A DNA stretch of 64,000 nucleotides from Cronobacter dublinensis subsp. dublinensis LMG 23823 (GCF_001277235.1 NZ_CP012266.1:1488001-1552000); one strand, 5' to 3'. Shown: positions 9,184-18,383, counted from the stretch's first letter. Notes: generated from the letters alone by a model not told the origin. Translations and numbers: made by a program.

Positions 9184-9212
9184 AAAAAAGGCTGCCATCG
9201 GCAGCCTTTTTT
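9184..9212. terminator. Bidirectional intrinsic terminator between gsiD and rimO
   Basis: AAAAAAGGCTGCC, loop ATC, then GGCAGCCTTTTTT: a perfect stem with runs of A and T on either side, so it can end both the gsi operon and rimO. Confidence 0.93.
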
Positions 9213-9225
9213 GATGCAGAGCACC

Positions 9226-10551
9226 TTAAACCAGGCTGCCCCACAAGTCATATTCGTCGGCGTTTTCTACCTTCACGCGCACCACGTCGCCCGGCTTCAG
9301 CGTCGTTTCACCGTTGAGGTAAACCGCGCCGTCGATTTCCGGGGCGTCGGCCATGCTGCGGCCAATCGCGCCTTCGTCGTCCACTTCATCGACAATCACC
9401 AGGATCTCGCGACCCACTTTCTCCTGCAGACGCTCGGCGGAGATCTGCTGCTGCAACGCCATAAAGCGGTTCCAGCGCTCTTCTTTCACCTCTTCCGGCA
9501 CCTGATCCGCCAGCTCGTTGGCGGTGGCGCCTTCGACCGGGCTGTATTTAAAGCAGCCGACGCGGTCCAGACGCGCTTCTTTCAGGAAATCCAGCAGCAT
9601 CTGGAAATCTTCTTCGGTTTCGCCAGGGAAGCCGACAATAAAGGTAGAGCGCAGGGTCAGCTCCGGGCAAATCTCGCGCCACTGCTTAATGCGCGCCAGC
9701 TGACGGTCGACCGAGCCCGGACGCTTCATCAGCTTCAGAATACGCGGGCTCGCGTGCTGCAGCGGGATATCGAGATACGGCAGGATTTTCCCTTCCGCCA
9801 TCAGCGGGATAACGTCATCCACGTGCGGGTACGGGTAAACGTAGTGCAGACGCACCCAGACGCCGAGTTTGGCAAGCTGTTCGCACAGGCTCACCATGCT
9901 GGTTTTCACCGGCGAGCCGTTCCAGAAACCGGTGCGGTGTTTCACGTCAACGCCATAGGCGGAGGTGTCCTGGGAGATAACCAGCAGCTCTTTGACGCCC
10001 GCTTCCACGAGGCGCTTCGCCTCGGCCAGCACGTCGCCAATCGGACGGCTGTCGAGATCGCCGCGCATCGACGGGATGATGCAGAAGGTACAGCGATGGT
10101 TACAGCCTTCGGAAATTTTCAGGTAGGCGTAGTGACGCGGCGTCAGCTTCACGCCCTGTTCCGGCACCAGGCTCAGGAACGGGTTGTGCTTCGGTTTTGG
10201 CACATAATGATGAACATGTTGCAGCACCTGCTCGTAGCTGTGCGGCCCGGTGATCTCCAGCACCTTCGGGTGCACTTCGCGGATCTGATCTTCTTTCGCG
10301 CCGAGACAGCCGGTGACGATCACCTTGCCGTTTTCATTCAGCGCCTCGCCGATCGCCTCCAGCGACTCCTGCACCGCGCTGTCGATAAAACCGCAGGTGT
10401 TGACGATAACCATATCGGCATCGTCATAGCGTGGCACCACGTCATAGCCCTCGGTGCGAAGCTCGGTCAGGATGCGCTCGGAGTCCACCAGGTTTTTCGG
10501 GCAGCCCAGCGAAACGAAGCCTATCTTAGGCTGCTGCATTACATTGCTCAT
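9226..10551 (-). CDS. rimO: Ribosomal protein uS12 methylthiotransferase RimO
   Basis: RimO adds a methylthio group to Asp-89 (E. coli numbering) of ribosomal protein S12, using radical SAM chemistry. The protein is 441 residues, the same as E. coli. N-terminal [4Fe-4S] cysteines are at 17, 53 and 82. The radical-SAM CxxxCxxC is at 150-157 (CNHRCTFC). The C-terminal TRAM domain ends DLWGSLV. The gene is convergent with gsiD and divergent from yliI. The K-12 genes bssR, yliE and yliF, which lie nearby in that genome, are not here. Confidence 0.97.
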   Translation of the reverse strand: MSNVMQQPKIGFVSLGCPKNLVDSERILTELRTEGYDVVPRYDDADMVIVNTCGFIDSAVQESLEAIGEALNENGKVIVTGCLGAKEDQIREVHPKVLEITGPHSYEQVLQHVHHYVPKPKHNPFLSLVPEQGVKLTPRHYAYLKISEGCNHRCTFCIIPSMRGDLDSRPIGDVLAEAKRLVEAGVKELLVISQDTSAYGVDVKHRTGFWNGSPVKTSMVSLCEQLAKLGVWVRLHYVYPYPHVDDVIPLMAEGKILPYLDIPLQHASPRILKLMKRPGSVDRQLARIKQWREICPELTLRSTFIVGFPGETEEDFQMLLDFLKEARLDRVGCFKYSPVEGATANELADQVPEEVKEERWNRFMALQQQISAERLQEKVGREILVIVDEVDDEGAIGRSMADAPEIDGAVYLNGETTLKPGDVVRVKVENADEYDLWGSLV

Positions 10552-10722
10552 AGGTCAAAAATTCATCATTTATGGAGTTATCAGGGCGGGGATTTTACAG
10601 AGGTTGGCGGGAAATTTGTACTGGTATCTTCTGCCTGCCGGTTTGTTAAAGTTTTTGTAAAAGTCAGACCGCCACCGCGACCGCTGGCTACCCTTAATCG
10701 CAACAGTCATAAGGAGAACGCC

Positions 10723-11835
10723 ATGCCGCCACGCTCGCCCTGTTTATTCGCGCTGCTGCTGTTAGTCAGCGCCACCGCCGCCGCGCTGCCTGCGAAGGTC
10801 GAAGTGTTACAGGATAATCTCCACAACCCGTGGTCGCTGGCGTTCCTGCCGGATAACCAGGGCATGTTAATCACGCTTCGCGGCGGCGAGCTGAAACGCT
10901 GGCAGCCGGGCAAAGGGCTCTCTGGCGCGATTGCGGGCGTGCCTGAGGTGTGGCATCAGGGGCAGGGCGGGCTGCTGGATGTGGTGCTGGCCCCCGATTT
11001 TAACGAGAGCCGCCGGGTCTGGCTGAGCTATGCCGAAGGCGGCAGCGACGGCAAAGCCGGCACCGCGGTGGGCTACGGGCGGCTCAGCGAGGATATGCAG
11101 CGCCTGGAGGATTTTAAGGTCGTCTTCCGCCAGCAGCCGAAGCTCTCCACCGGCAATCATTTTGGCGGACGTATGGCGTTTGACGGCAAAGGGTATCTCT
11201 TCATCGCGCTTGGCGAGAATAACCAGCGCCCGACGGCGCAGGATCTCGACAAGCTACAGGGTAAAGTGGTGCGCCTCACCGAAAATGGCGAGGTGCCAAA
11301 AGACAACCCGTTCGTCGGCAAGCCGGGCGCGCGCCCGGAGATCTGGTCCTACGGCATCCGTAACCCGCAAGGACTGGCGCTGAACCCGTGGAGCCAGACG
11401 ATGTGGCTTAACGAGCACGGCCCGAAAGGCGGCGATGAAATCAATATTCCCGAAGCGGGCAAAAACTACGGCTGGCCGCTCGCCACCTGGGGCATTAACT
11501 ACAGCGGCGAGCCTATTCCGGAAGCCAAAGGCGGCGAAGCACCGGGTACCGAACAGCCGCTGTTTTACTGGAAAGTGTCGCCCGCGGTGAGCGGGATGGC
11601 GTTTTACAACGCCGATAAATTTCCGCAGTGGAAAAACAAATTGTTTATTGGCGCGCTCAAAGAGCAGAACCTGATCCAGCTCTCGGTCAACGGCAATAAA
11701 GTAACGGAAGACGGGCGGCTGCTGGAGAAAGAGAACCAGCGGATCCGCGACGTGCGCGTCGGGCCGGATGGTTTCTTATATGTGCTGACCGACGAAACCG
11801 ACGGCCAGCTGCTGAAAGTCAGCCCGGCGTCGTGA
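10723..11835 (+). CDS. yliI: Soluble aldose sugar dehydrogenase YliI (PQQ-dependent)
   Basis: YliI is a periplasmic PQQ-dependent dehydrogenase of the soluble glucose dehydrogenase (sGDH) type that oxidises aldose sugars. The 370-residue product (E. coli 371) has a signal peptide ending near ATAAA, then NPWSLAFLPD, NHFGGRMAFDGKGYLFIALGEN, SYGIRNPQGLALNP and NEHGPKGGDEIN, the beta-propeller and PQQ/Ca site motifs of this family. ATG 10723 follows AAGGAG. A much longer in-frame reading starts at 9211 but is antisense to rimO and is not real. The stop abuts the gstB stop. Confidence 0.95.
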   Translation: MPPRSPCLFALLLLVSATAAALPAKVEVLQDNLHNPWSLAFLPDNQGMLITLRGGELKRWQPGKGLSGAIAGVPEVWHQGQGGLLDVVLAPDFNESRRVWLSYAEGGSDGKAGTAVGYGRLSEDMQRLEDFKVVFRQQPKLSTGNHFGGRMAFDGKGYLFIALGENNQRPTAQDLDKLQGKVVRLTENGEVPKDNPFVGKPGARPEIWSYGIRNPQGLALNPWSQTMWLNEHGPKGGDEINIPEAGKNYGWPLATWGINYSGEPIPEAKGGEAPGTEQPLFYWKVSPAVSGMAFYNADKFPQWKNKLFIGALKEQNLIQLSVNGNKVTEDGRLLEKENQRIRDVRVGPDGFLYVLTDETDGQLLKVSPAS

Positions 11836-12462
11836 TTAGCTCACCGGGATCATGACGATATTGCGAAACGCCGGACGCTCGGTGAGCTGCTGATACCAGC
11901 GCTCAAGATGCGGGCGCGGCGTCCATTCAATGCCGACGTTAAACAGGTTATAGATGTGCGGGGCAGGGGCCATATCGGCGATGCCGAACGCGTCGCCGGA
12001 GAGCCACGGGGTTTTCGCAAGCTCGGCGTCCAGCATGGCGAAGAGCGCCTCGCACTGCTTTTTGCTCTCTTCAATCAGCGCCGGGTCGCGCTGTTCGGGC
12101 GGCGTGCGCACCAGGCTGAAGACGACGCCGCGATGCGGCGCAGGCAGCACGCTGATGGCCCAGTCCATCCATTTTTCACCACGGGCGCGCGCCACGGGGC
12201 TCTCCTGCCACAGGCGGCCCTGGCCATATTGGGCCGCGAGATAGCGCACGATGGTGTTCGATTCCCACAGCACCAGACTGGTTTCATCGTCGCGCAGGCA
12301 CGGCACCAGCCCGTTAGGGTTCATCGCCAGATAGTCCGGGTCGTGGTTAATGCCATATTTGCCGCCCGCCGGGATGCGGTGATACGGCAGCTCCAGCTCC
12401 TCCAGACACCACAGCACCTTTTTCACGTTAGTGGAATTCTCTCGACCCCATACGGTTATCAT
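11836..12462 (-). CDS. gstB: Glutathione S-transferase GstB
   Basis: Cytoplasmic glutathione transferase that, in E. coli, conjugates glutathione to halogenated acids such as bromoacetate. It has 208 residues. The N-terminal thioredoxin-fold domain begins MITVWGRENSTNVKK and carries the glutathione-binding WESNTIVRYLA. The C-terminal helical domain has GIADMAPAPHIYN and ends RNIVMIPVS, very like E. coli GstB. The ATG at 12462 is chosen by alignment with the family and by the AAAGGAG just upstream. It is convergent with yliI with no gap. Confidence 0.94.
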   Translation of the reverse strand: MITVWGRENSTNVKKVLWCLEELELPYHRIPAGGKYGINHDPDYLAMNPNGLVPCLRDDETSLVLWESNTIVRYLAAQYGQGRLWQESPVARARGEKWMDWAISVLPAPHRGVVFSLVRTPPEQRDPALIEESKKQCEALFAMLDAELAKTPWLSGDAFGIADMAPAPHIYNLFNVGIEWTPRPHLERWYQQLTERPAFRNIVMIPVS

Positions 12463-12724
12463 GACTTGCTCCTTTTGCAGATGAACGATGCCGCGACGGC
12501 GGACGCTGCGCGCCACGAGTGAACGCCCATGGTGGAATAATCCCCGCGCTTTAGCAACCGCCTGAAAAGGCGCTGGCAGCGCGCCGGTTTGTGACCGGAA
12601 AGTGAAACTTTAAAAACTTTACCCGCGCGCTGTTTCCTTGAGGGCGTTTGTGCGTTATTACTCACCTTTTAACCGATACGGTTGATTTGTAGTAGTTTCT
12701 GGAATGGATATTCAGGTGGCTTTT

Positions 12725-13936
12725 ATGACCTCACTCTCACGCTCCGGCGCTTCCTGCGCGCGTGCTCTCTCAGGCGCGTTTCTTCTTATCTCGCTTTCCG
12801 CCGCCCACGCGGCCGACCCCATCGCGCCCGCCTCGCCTGCGGTCGAGGCCCGCGCCTGGATCCTCATGGACTATCACAGCGGCAAGGTGCTGGCGGAAGG
12901 GAACGCCGATGAAAAGCTCGACCCGGCGAGCCTGACCAAGCTGATGACCAGCTATGTGGTCGGCCAGGCGCTCAAGGCGGGAAAAATTCATCTTGACGAT
13001 AAAGTGACCGTCGGCAAAGACGCCTGGGCGACCGGCAACCCGGCGCTGCGCGGCTCGTCGCTGATGTTCTTAAAGCCCGGCGATCAGGTGTCGGTGGCCG
13101 ATCTTAATAAAGGCGTGATTATTCAGTCCGGCAATGACGCCAGCATCGCCATCGCCGATTACGTGGCGGGCAGTCAGGACGCGTTCGTCGGCCTGATGAA
13201 CGGCTACGCGAAGCGCCTGGGGCTGACCAATACCACCTTTAAAACGGTGCACGGCCTCGATGCGCCGGGCCAGTTCAGTACCGCGCGCGACATGGCGCTG
13301 CTCGGCAAAGCGCTGATCCACGACGTGCCGGACGAATACGCGGTGCATAAAGAGAAAGAGTTTACGTTTAATAAAATTCGCCAGCCGAACCGCAACCGCC
13401 TGTTGTGGAGCACCAGCATGAACGTCGACGGCATGAAAACCGGCACCACGGCGGGCGCGGGCTATAACCTGGTCGCCTCGGCGACGCAGGGCGACATGCG
13501 CCTGATCTCAGTGGTGCTCGGCGCGAAAACCGACGGCGTGCGCTTTCGCGAGTCGGAAAAGCTGCTGACCTGGGGGTTCCGCTTCTTCGAAACCGTCACG
13601 CCCATCAAGCCTGACGCCACGTTTGTCAGCGAGCGCGTCTGGTTCGGCGACAGCAGCGAGGTGAAGCTCGGCGCGGGTGAGGCGGGCTCGGTCACCATCC
13701 CGAAAGGGCAGCTGAAAAACCTCAAGGCGACCTATACGCTGAGCTCGCCGCAGCTGACCGCGCCGCTGAAGGCGGGTCAGGTGGTCGGCACGATTGATTT
13801 CCAGCTCAACGGTAAAAGCATCGAACAGCGACCGCTGGTGGTGATGGAGGCGGTGAATGAAGGCGGCGTCTTCAGCCGGATGTGGGATTTTGTTCTGATG
13901 AAATTCCATCAGTGGTTCGGCGGCTGGTTCTCGTAA
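12725..13936 (+). CDS. dacC: D-alanyl-D-alanine carboxypeptidase DacC (PBP6)
   Basis: DacC trims the terminal D-alanine from peptidoglycan stem pentapeptides at the outer face of the inner membrane. The 403-residue protein has a signal peptide ending at AHA-A (about residue 29) and the penicillin-binding triad S69-L-T-K72, S135-G-N137 and K238-T-G240. It has a beta-rich C-terminal domain and the terminal amphipathic membrane anchor (FVLMKFHQWFGGWFS). The ATG at 12725 has AGGTGG five bases upstream; an ATG seven codons earlier (12704) lacks one. It is convergent with deoR across a shared hairpin. Confidence 0.95.
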   Translation: MTSLSRSGASCARALSGAFLLISLSAAHAADPIAPASPAVEARAWILMDYHSGKVLAEGNADEKLDPASLTKLMTSYVVGQALKAGKIHLDDKVTVGKDAWATGNPALRGSSLMFLKPGDQVSVADLNKGVIIQSGNDASIAIADYVAGSQDAFVGLMNGYAKRLGLTNTTFKTVHGLDAPGQFSTARDMALLGKALIHDVPDEYAVHKEKEFTFNKIRQPNRNRLLWSTSMNVDGMKTGTTAGAGYNLVASATQGDMRLISVVLGAKTDGVRFRESEKLLTWGFRFFETVTPIKPDATFVSERVWFGDSSEVKLGAGEAGSVTIPKGQLKNLKATYTLSSPQLTAPLKAGQVVGTIDFQLNGKSIEQRPLVVMEAVNEGGVFSRMWDFVLMKFHQWFGGWFS

Positions 13937-13941
13937 AAACA

Positions 13942-13962
13942 CGCTCCCGCCCGGCGGGAGCG
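13942..13962. terminator. Hairpin between dacC and deoR
   Basis: CGCTCCCG (942-949) and CGGGAGCG (955-962) form a stable stem one base short of the deoR stop codon. A run of A precedes it, so it has the better U-tract for deoR transcripts on the minus strand; it may serve both convergent genes. Confidence 0.75.
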
Positions 13963-13963
13963 C

Positions 13964-14728
13964 TTACCACAGCACCTCGACCTTCGCCGACTGCGCCCAG
14001 GCGATAAACGCCTCGTCGGGCATGCGGTCGGTTGCGATCGTTTTGAACGCCTCAAGCGGCCCCATGCAGGCGGGCCGCACCTGCCCAAACTTACTGTGAT
14101 CGGCCACGATCACGTGACGCTGGGCCATCTCCAGCGCCCAGTGCTTCACCGGCAATTCATCGAGATTAAAACAGGTCGCGCCATACTGCGGATGGACGCC
14201 GGCCGCCGAAAAGAAAGCAATATCCGGGCAGAGGTTGCGCAGCGTCTCCTGAAAGTTGAGCGGTTTGAAAATGGCGTTGCTGGCGTGGAACTCGCCGCCG
14301 CACAGAATAACGCGGCACTGGGGTTTCTCCTGCAGCGCCAGAAAGGTGTTCAGCGAGTAGCAGATGCCGGTAAAGGGCAGCGCGTCGTCCAGCGCCTCGA
14401 TAATCCACGGCGTGGTGGTGCCGCAGTCGAAAAACAGCGTCTGGTGCGGGCGCGCGAGCGCCGCAGCAATCCGCGCCGCGTGACGTTTTTCTTCCACCAG
14501 GCGGGTTTTTTCGTCGCTCAGCAGATAACGGCTGACGGTGACCCCGCGCGGCTCCAGCACGATATACCCGCCGAGCAGCGTGACCGGCGCGTCGTGGCCC
14601 TGGAGATCGCGGCGAATCGTCATCTCAGAGACGCCAAGCAGCGCCGCCGCCTCTTTAAGATGAATTTTATCCTGCCGCTTTAGCGCCTGTAGCAGTTGCG
14701 CTATTCGCTCGTCACGCCGCGTTTCCAT
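13964..14728 (-). CDS. deoR: Deoxyribonucleoside operon repressor DeoR
   Basis: DeoR represses the deo nucleoside catabolism genes and is induced by deoxyribose-5-phosphate. The 254-residue protein (E. coli 252) has the DeoR-type HTH at about residues 20-45 (LKEAAALLGVSEMTIRRDL). The sugar-phosphate isomerase-like sensor domain has FFDCGTTTPWIIEAL and the conserved ADHSKFGQVRP. It closely resembles E. coli DeoR over its whole length. It is transcribed alone, toward dacC. Confidence 0.95.
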   Translation of the reverse strand: METRRDERIAQLLQALKRQDKIHLKEAAALLGVSEMTIRRDLQGHDAPVTLLGGYIVLEPRGVTVSRYLLSDEKTRLVEEKRHAARIAAALARPHQTLFFDCGTTTPWIIEALDDALPFTGICYSLNTFLALQEKPQCRVILCGGEFHASNAIFKPLNFQETLRNLCPDIAFFSAAGVHPQYGATCFNLDELPVKHWALEMAQRHVIVADHSKFGQVRPACMGPLEAFKTIATDRMPDEAFIAWAQSAKVEVLW

Positions 14729-14807
14729 AAAGCCTCTTGCTCAACCCGGCGCCACGCCCGTCGCGCGGCGCCTGAAAAGTCGTGCAATCTTACCTGCGGC
14801 CCTGCGG

Positions 14808-15401
14808 TTAGTCACGCACCCAGCCTTTACGGATAGGCAGTGCGAAGCACAGACGATAAAGTTGGCGCAGCGCCCGGTAGAGCGGCTCGCCGAGCGGCGC
14901 CCAGAGGATCTGCGCGCTCAGGCAGGCGAGCAGCCCCACCAGCAGACCGCCCGCCATATCGAGCGGCCAGTGGACGCCCAGATAGATGCGTGACCAGGCG
15001 ATGGCGCAGGCGACCGCCATCAGCACCAGCCCCGACCAGACGCGGTGCCAGAAGAGAAACGCCAGCGCGAAGGTGAAAATCACGGTGCCGTGATCGCTTG
15101 GGTAGGAGTCGTCCGGCGCGTGCGGCAGGAACTGATGGCCGAGGCCCACCACAAACGGTCTCGGGTGTGGAAACAGATGACCGGCAATCCAGGAGACGGC
15201 GAGGCTGATAAGCAGCGCCAGCGCGAATTTCACCACCAGCCGACGCTCGGTGGGGCGCCACAGCCAGAGCACGACGGGCAGCAGCGGTACGATGGAGATA
15301 AGATCGCGGGCGATAAAGGTCGCGAGTGCGATAAGCCAGCTCGCGGAGTCTGGCGTGGCGTTGATTTGCAAAAAGAGAAAGTGATTCAGCGCTTCCATCA
15401 T
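14808..15401 (-). CDS. ybjG: Undecaprenyl-diphosphate phosphatase YbjG (PAP2 family)
   Basis: YbjG recycles undecaprenyl pyrophosphate to the monophosphate carrier at the periplasmic side of the inner membrane. It has 197 residues (E. coli 198) and five to six TM segments. The PAP2 signature is in three parts: HPRPF (C1), PSDHGTV (C2) and SRIYLGVHWPLDMAGG (C3), with catalytic histidines in C2 and C3. The C-terminus ends FALPIRKGWVRD as in E. coli. Its ATG overlaps the stop of the upstream PAP2 gene (ATGA), so the two are translationally coupled. Confidence 0.94.
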   Translation of the reverse strand: MMEALNHFLFLQINATPDSASWLIALATFIARDLISIVPLLPVVLWLWRPTERRLVVKFALALLISLAVSWIAGHLFPHPRPFVVGLGHQFLPHAPDDSYPSDHGTVIFTFALAFLFWHRVWSGLVLMAVACAIAWSRIYLGVHWPLDMAGGLLVGLLACLSAQILWAPLGEPLYRALRQLYRLCFALPIRKGWVRD

Positions 15402-16138
15402 AGGGTTGCGGGTTCCTTATTCATCAATGTGGTGGTCACGCCCCACGTCACCACCTGAGTGAGCCACACCCACCAGCCTGCCCACAGGTTATGGGTGAAG
15501 AAATGCGCGCCGCGCATCACCTGGCCGAAGCCCATCGCGAGCCCGAGCATCATGCCTGCCGCCAGCGCCAGCCGGGCGAGGCGCGGGTGTTCGCGCCGCA
15601 GCCCGAACCAGAGCCCCATCACCATAAAGCCGCTGGAGGCATGGCCGCCGGGGAAACAGCGTCCGGGGCCGCTGGCGTCTGGCACCGCGCCGAAGAGCGG
15701 ATAGGAGAGTGCTTTTCCGCCATACTCGACCAGATCCCACGGGCAGCTGTGGTGGCTGGTGGCCTTCAGCACGCCGACCACGGCGGTGCCAAGCCCCATC
15801 AGCAGCGCCACCATTATCCAGCGCGGGTGGCGGCGCACGAGACCGTACAGCAGGCTTGCGACCGCCATCGCAATCGCGCCATATTTGGCGAGCCGGTGGT
15901 TGAACAGATCAAGCCAGGGGTTGTTCTGCCAGGGGAACCGCTGCGCGGCGGCATCAAACCACATCTGCGTCAGCCAGCGGTCCAGCGCCTCGTTACGCGA
16001 AAGCCAGGTAAACAGCACGCCCAGCGCCGTTAACAGCGCAAGCTGACCAACATAAAAGCGCAGGGGCAGAGAATAAAGGGAGATTGTCTTATTTATCCGG
16101 GGCCTGGCGGGCAACAGGAGCGGAGATAACGTGCGCAT
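15398..16138 (-). CDS. PAP2-family membrane phosphatase, second type
   Basis: A 246-residue inner-membrane protein with about six TM segments and a divergent PAP2 signature: KATSHHSCPWDL (C1-like), CFPGGHASSGF (C2-like, with Gly in place of the usual Ser of PSGH), and RGAHFFTHNLWAGW (C3-like, catalytic His kept). Relatives act on lipid phosphates or pyrophosphates, including lipid A; the substrate here is not known. It overlaps ybjG by four bases, and a PmrA-type box lies upstream at 16185. Co-transcription with ybjG under a polymyxin-response regulator would point to envelope remodelling. The gene is not in the K-12 version of this locus as I remember it. Confidence 0.85.
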   Translation of the reverse strand: MRTLSPLLLPARPRINKTISLYSLPLRFYVGQLALLTALGVLFTWLSRNEALDRWLTQMWFDAAAQRFPWQNNPWLDLFNHRLAKYGAIAMAVASLLYGLVRRHPRWIMVALLMGLGTAVVGVLKATSHHSCPWDLVEYGGKALSYPLFGAVPDASGPGRCFPGGHASSGFMVMGLWFGLRREHPRLARLALAAGMMLGLAMGFGQVMRGAHFFTHNLWAGWWVWLTQVVTWGVTTTLMNKEPATL

Positions 16139-16184
16139 AACGGCGCCCTCTGCGAGCTGAAAACGGCCAGCATAGAACGGCTAA

Positions 16185-16201
16185 CTTAAGAAAACCTTAA
16201 A
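16185..16201 (-). promoter_or_regulatory. PmrA (BasR) box upstream of the PAP2-ybjG operon
   Basis: Read on the minus strand the site is TTTAAG, GTTTT, CTTAAG: two hexamers fitting the PmrA consensus YTTAAK with the required five-base spacer. A TATGCT hexamer, a fair -10, begins ten bases downstream (16174-16169), and the PAP2 start codon is at 16138. E. coli and Salmonella ybjG are known members of the PmrA/BasR regulon. Confidence 0.7.
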
Positions 16202-16304
16202 CACCCCGGCGAAAGGCGCGCGCTGCCGGGTTGTCGCACATAATTCACTATCGCGCGGCGCGTCAATTCATTACACTCAGCGCGATTTTACAGATGGATG
16301 ACTC

Positions 16305-17537
16305 ATGCAAACTCACGCAAACCGAACCGGACGTCTCGGACGCCAGGCGCTGCTGTTCCCGCTCTGCCTGGTGCTCTACGAATTCTCTACCTATATCGGC
16401 AACGACATGATCCAGCCGGGAATGCTCGCGGTCGTCGAGCAGTATCAGGCGGGCGTGGAATGGGTGCCGACCTCGATGACCGCCTATCTCGCGGGCGGCA
16501 TGTTTTTACAGTGGTTGCTCGGCCCGCTCTCGGATCGCATCGGCCGTCGGCCGGTGATGCTGGCGGGCGTGGTGTGGTTTATCGTGACCTGCCTCGCCAC
16601 GCTGCTGGCCCAGAATATTGAACAGTTCACCGTGCTGCGCTTCCTGCAGGGCATCAGCCTGTGCTTTATCGGCGCGGTGGGCTATGCGGCTATCCAGGAG
16701 TCGTTTGAAGAGGCGGTGTGCATCAAAATCACCGCGCTGATGGCGAATGTCGCGCTGATTGCCCCGCTGCTTGGCCCGCTGGTGGGCGCGGCCTGGGTAC
16801 ATGCCGCGCCGTGGGAGATGATGTTTGTGTTGTTCGCCGCGCTGGCGGCCATCTCGTTCTTCGGCCTGTGGCGCGCGATGCCGGAAACCGCGACGCGGCT
16901 TGGCGAAAAGCTGTCGCTGCGCGAACTGGGCCGCGACTATAAAAAAGTGCTGAAAAACCTGCGCTTTGTGTCCGGCGCGCTGGCGATCGGTTTCGTCAGC
17001 CTGCCGCTGCTGGCGTGGATTGCCCAGTCGCCGGTGATTATCATCAGCGGCGAGCAGATGAGCACCTATGAATATGGGCTGTTGCAGGTGCCGATTTTCG
17101 GCGCGCTGATTATCGGCAACCTGGTGCTGGCGAAACTTACCGCGCGGCGCAGCGTGCGTTCGCTGATTGTGATGGGCGGCTGGCCGATTATGGCCGGCCT
17201 GGCGCTGGCGGCCTTCGCCACGGTTATCTCATCCCACGCGTATCTCTGGATGACGGCGGGGCTCAGCATTTACGCCTTCGGTATCGGCATCGCCAACGCG
17301 GGCCTGGTGCGCCTGACGCTGTTTGCAAGCGACATCTCCAAAGGCACCGTTTCCGCGGCGATGGGAATGTTGCAGATGACCATTTTTACCGTCGGCATCG
17401 AGGTGAGCAAACACGCCTGGACGGGCGGCGGCAACGGGCTCTTCAACCTGTTTAACTTCGCAAGCGGCCTGCTGTGGCTGGGCCTGACGGTTATTTTCCT
17501 CAAAGACAAAACCGTTGGCGCCAGCCGGGAAGGCTGA
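16305..17537 (+). CDS. mdfA: Multidrug efflux MFS transporter MdfA (Cmr)
   Basis: MdfA is a 12-TM drug/proton antiporter of the inner membrane that exports chloramphenicol, cationic lipophiles and other drugs. The protein is 410 residues, as in E. coli. The functionally important acidic residues in TM1, E26 and D34, are both present (LYEFSTYIGND). R112 in TM4 is kept (VLRFLQG), as is the cytoplasmic motif DRIGRRP after TM2. It is divergent from the PAP2-ybjG operon. The ATG at 16305 follows a weak Shine-Dalgarno. Confidence 0.97.
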   Translation: MQTHANRTGRLGRQALLFPLCLVLYEFSTYIGNDMIQPGMLAVVEQYQAGVEWVPTSMTAYLAGGMFLQWLLGPLSDRIGRRPVMLAGVVWFIVTCLATLLAQNIEQFTVLRFLQGISLCFIGAVGYAAIQESFEEAVCIKITALMANVALIAPLLGPLVGAAWVHAAPWEMMFVLFAALAAISFFGLWRAMPETATRLGEKLSLRELGRDYKKVLKNLRFVSGALAIGFVSLPLLAWIAQSPVIIISGEQMSTYEYGLLQVPIFGALIIGNLVLAKLTARRSVRSLIVMGGWPIMAGLALAAFATVISSHAYLWMTAGLSIYAFGIGIANAGLVRLTLFASDISKGTVSAAMGMLQMTIFTVGIEVSKHAWTGGGNGLFNLFNFASGLLWLGLTVIFLKDKTVGASREG

Positions 17538-17570
17538 TGTGACGCGAGGCGGCCTACACGGGCCGCCGTT

Positions 17571-18383
17571 TCACGCAAACGGCGCTTCGCCGTTCAGGAT
17601 CTTATCAATCACCTCAAGCACGCCCTCCTGGTTATTGGCCGGTGCCCGGTAGCGCGCCACCTCGTGAATCGCCTGCGGCGCGTTTTCCATTGCAAACCCA
17701 AACCCGGCATGGCGCAGCATCTCGACATCATTGCCGCCATCGCCGAATGCCACCACCTCCTGGTCCGCGATGCCCCAGCGTCGTTGCAGCATCTGAATGC
17801 CGTTCGCTTTATGCAGGCCCGGAATGATGAGATCGATAGAGCCGTGACCACTTGAGACCGGCACGACGATACCGTCAAACGCTTCGGTCAGGTCGTCCAT
17901 TGTTTTCAGCAGCTGGCTGTCCGGCAGGTTGAGCGCGAACTTAAAGAAAATGTCCCTGGCCGCGAACAGGTCGTCGACAAACTCCAGCCGGTGATAGTAG
18001 CGCGACGCCATCTCCTTGAAACGCGTGTCGTAACGGTTAAGCGTATAGCCGCTGCGCTTGCCGCAGGCGATGATCTCTATGTCTTCCAGCGTCAGCAGGT
18101 GAGTGATGACGTGGCGATACTCCTCTTCAGTCAGCTCGCCGTTAAACAGATCGTTGCCCTCACACACCACCCACGCGCCGTTTTCGGCAACAAAGGCTAT
18201 CTCGTCGGCTATCTCCGGGAAGAACGACGTCAGTTGGTAATACTGGTTGCCGCTCGCCACCACAAAACGGATGCCGCGCGCTTTCAGCTCGGCGTACTGC
18301 GACAGAAAACGCGCGCGATTGTAAGTCTTGGCATCGCTTAAAAAGGTGCCGTCCATATCCACGGCGATTAACTTCACTGCCAT
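17571..18383 (-). CDS. ybjI: HAD-superfamily phosphatase YbjI
   Basis: YbjI is a Cof-type HAD hydrolase; the E. coli enzyme dephosphorylates the riboflavin precursor 5-amino-6-(5-phospho-D-ribitylamino)uracil and sugar phosphates such as FMN-like substrates. The 270-residue protein has motif I AVDMDGTF (D9, D11), motif II VASGNQ, a Cof-type cap with the conserved FAENG region, and motif IV FGDGGNDVEML. The ATG at 18383 has AAGGAG five bases upstream; a GTG two codons earlier is less likely. Confidence 0.94.
   Translation of the reverse strand: MAVKLIAVDMDGTFLSDAKTYNRARFLSQYAELKARGIRFVVASGNQYYQLTSFFPEIADEIAFVAENGAWVVCEGNDLFNGELTEEEYRHVITHLLTLEDIEIIACGKRSGYTLNRYDTRFKEMASRYYHRLEFVDDLFAARDIFFKFALNLPDSQLLKTMDDLTEAFDGIVVPVSSGHGSIDLIIPGLHKANGIQMLQRRWGIADQEVVAFGDGGNDVEMLRHAGFGFAMENAPQAIHEVARYRAPANNQEGVLEVIDKILNGEAPFA

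Noticed and set aside
9211..11835. An 874-codon plus-strand reading frame
   Set aside because: Only the last 370 codons (from 10723) encode YliI. The rest is antisense to rimO, which is a full-length conserved gene.
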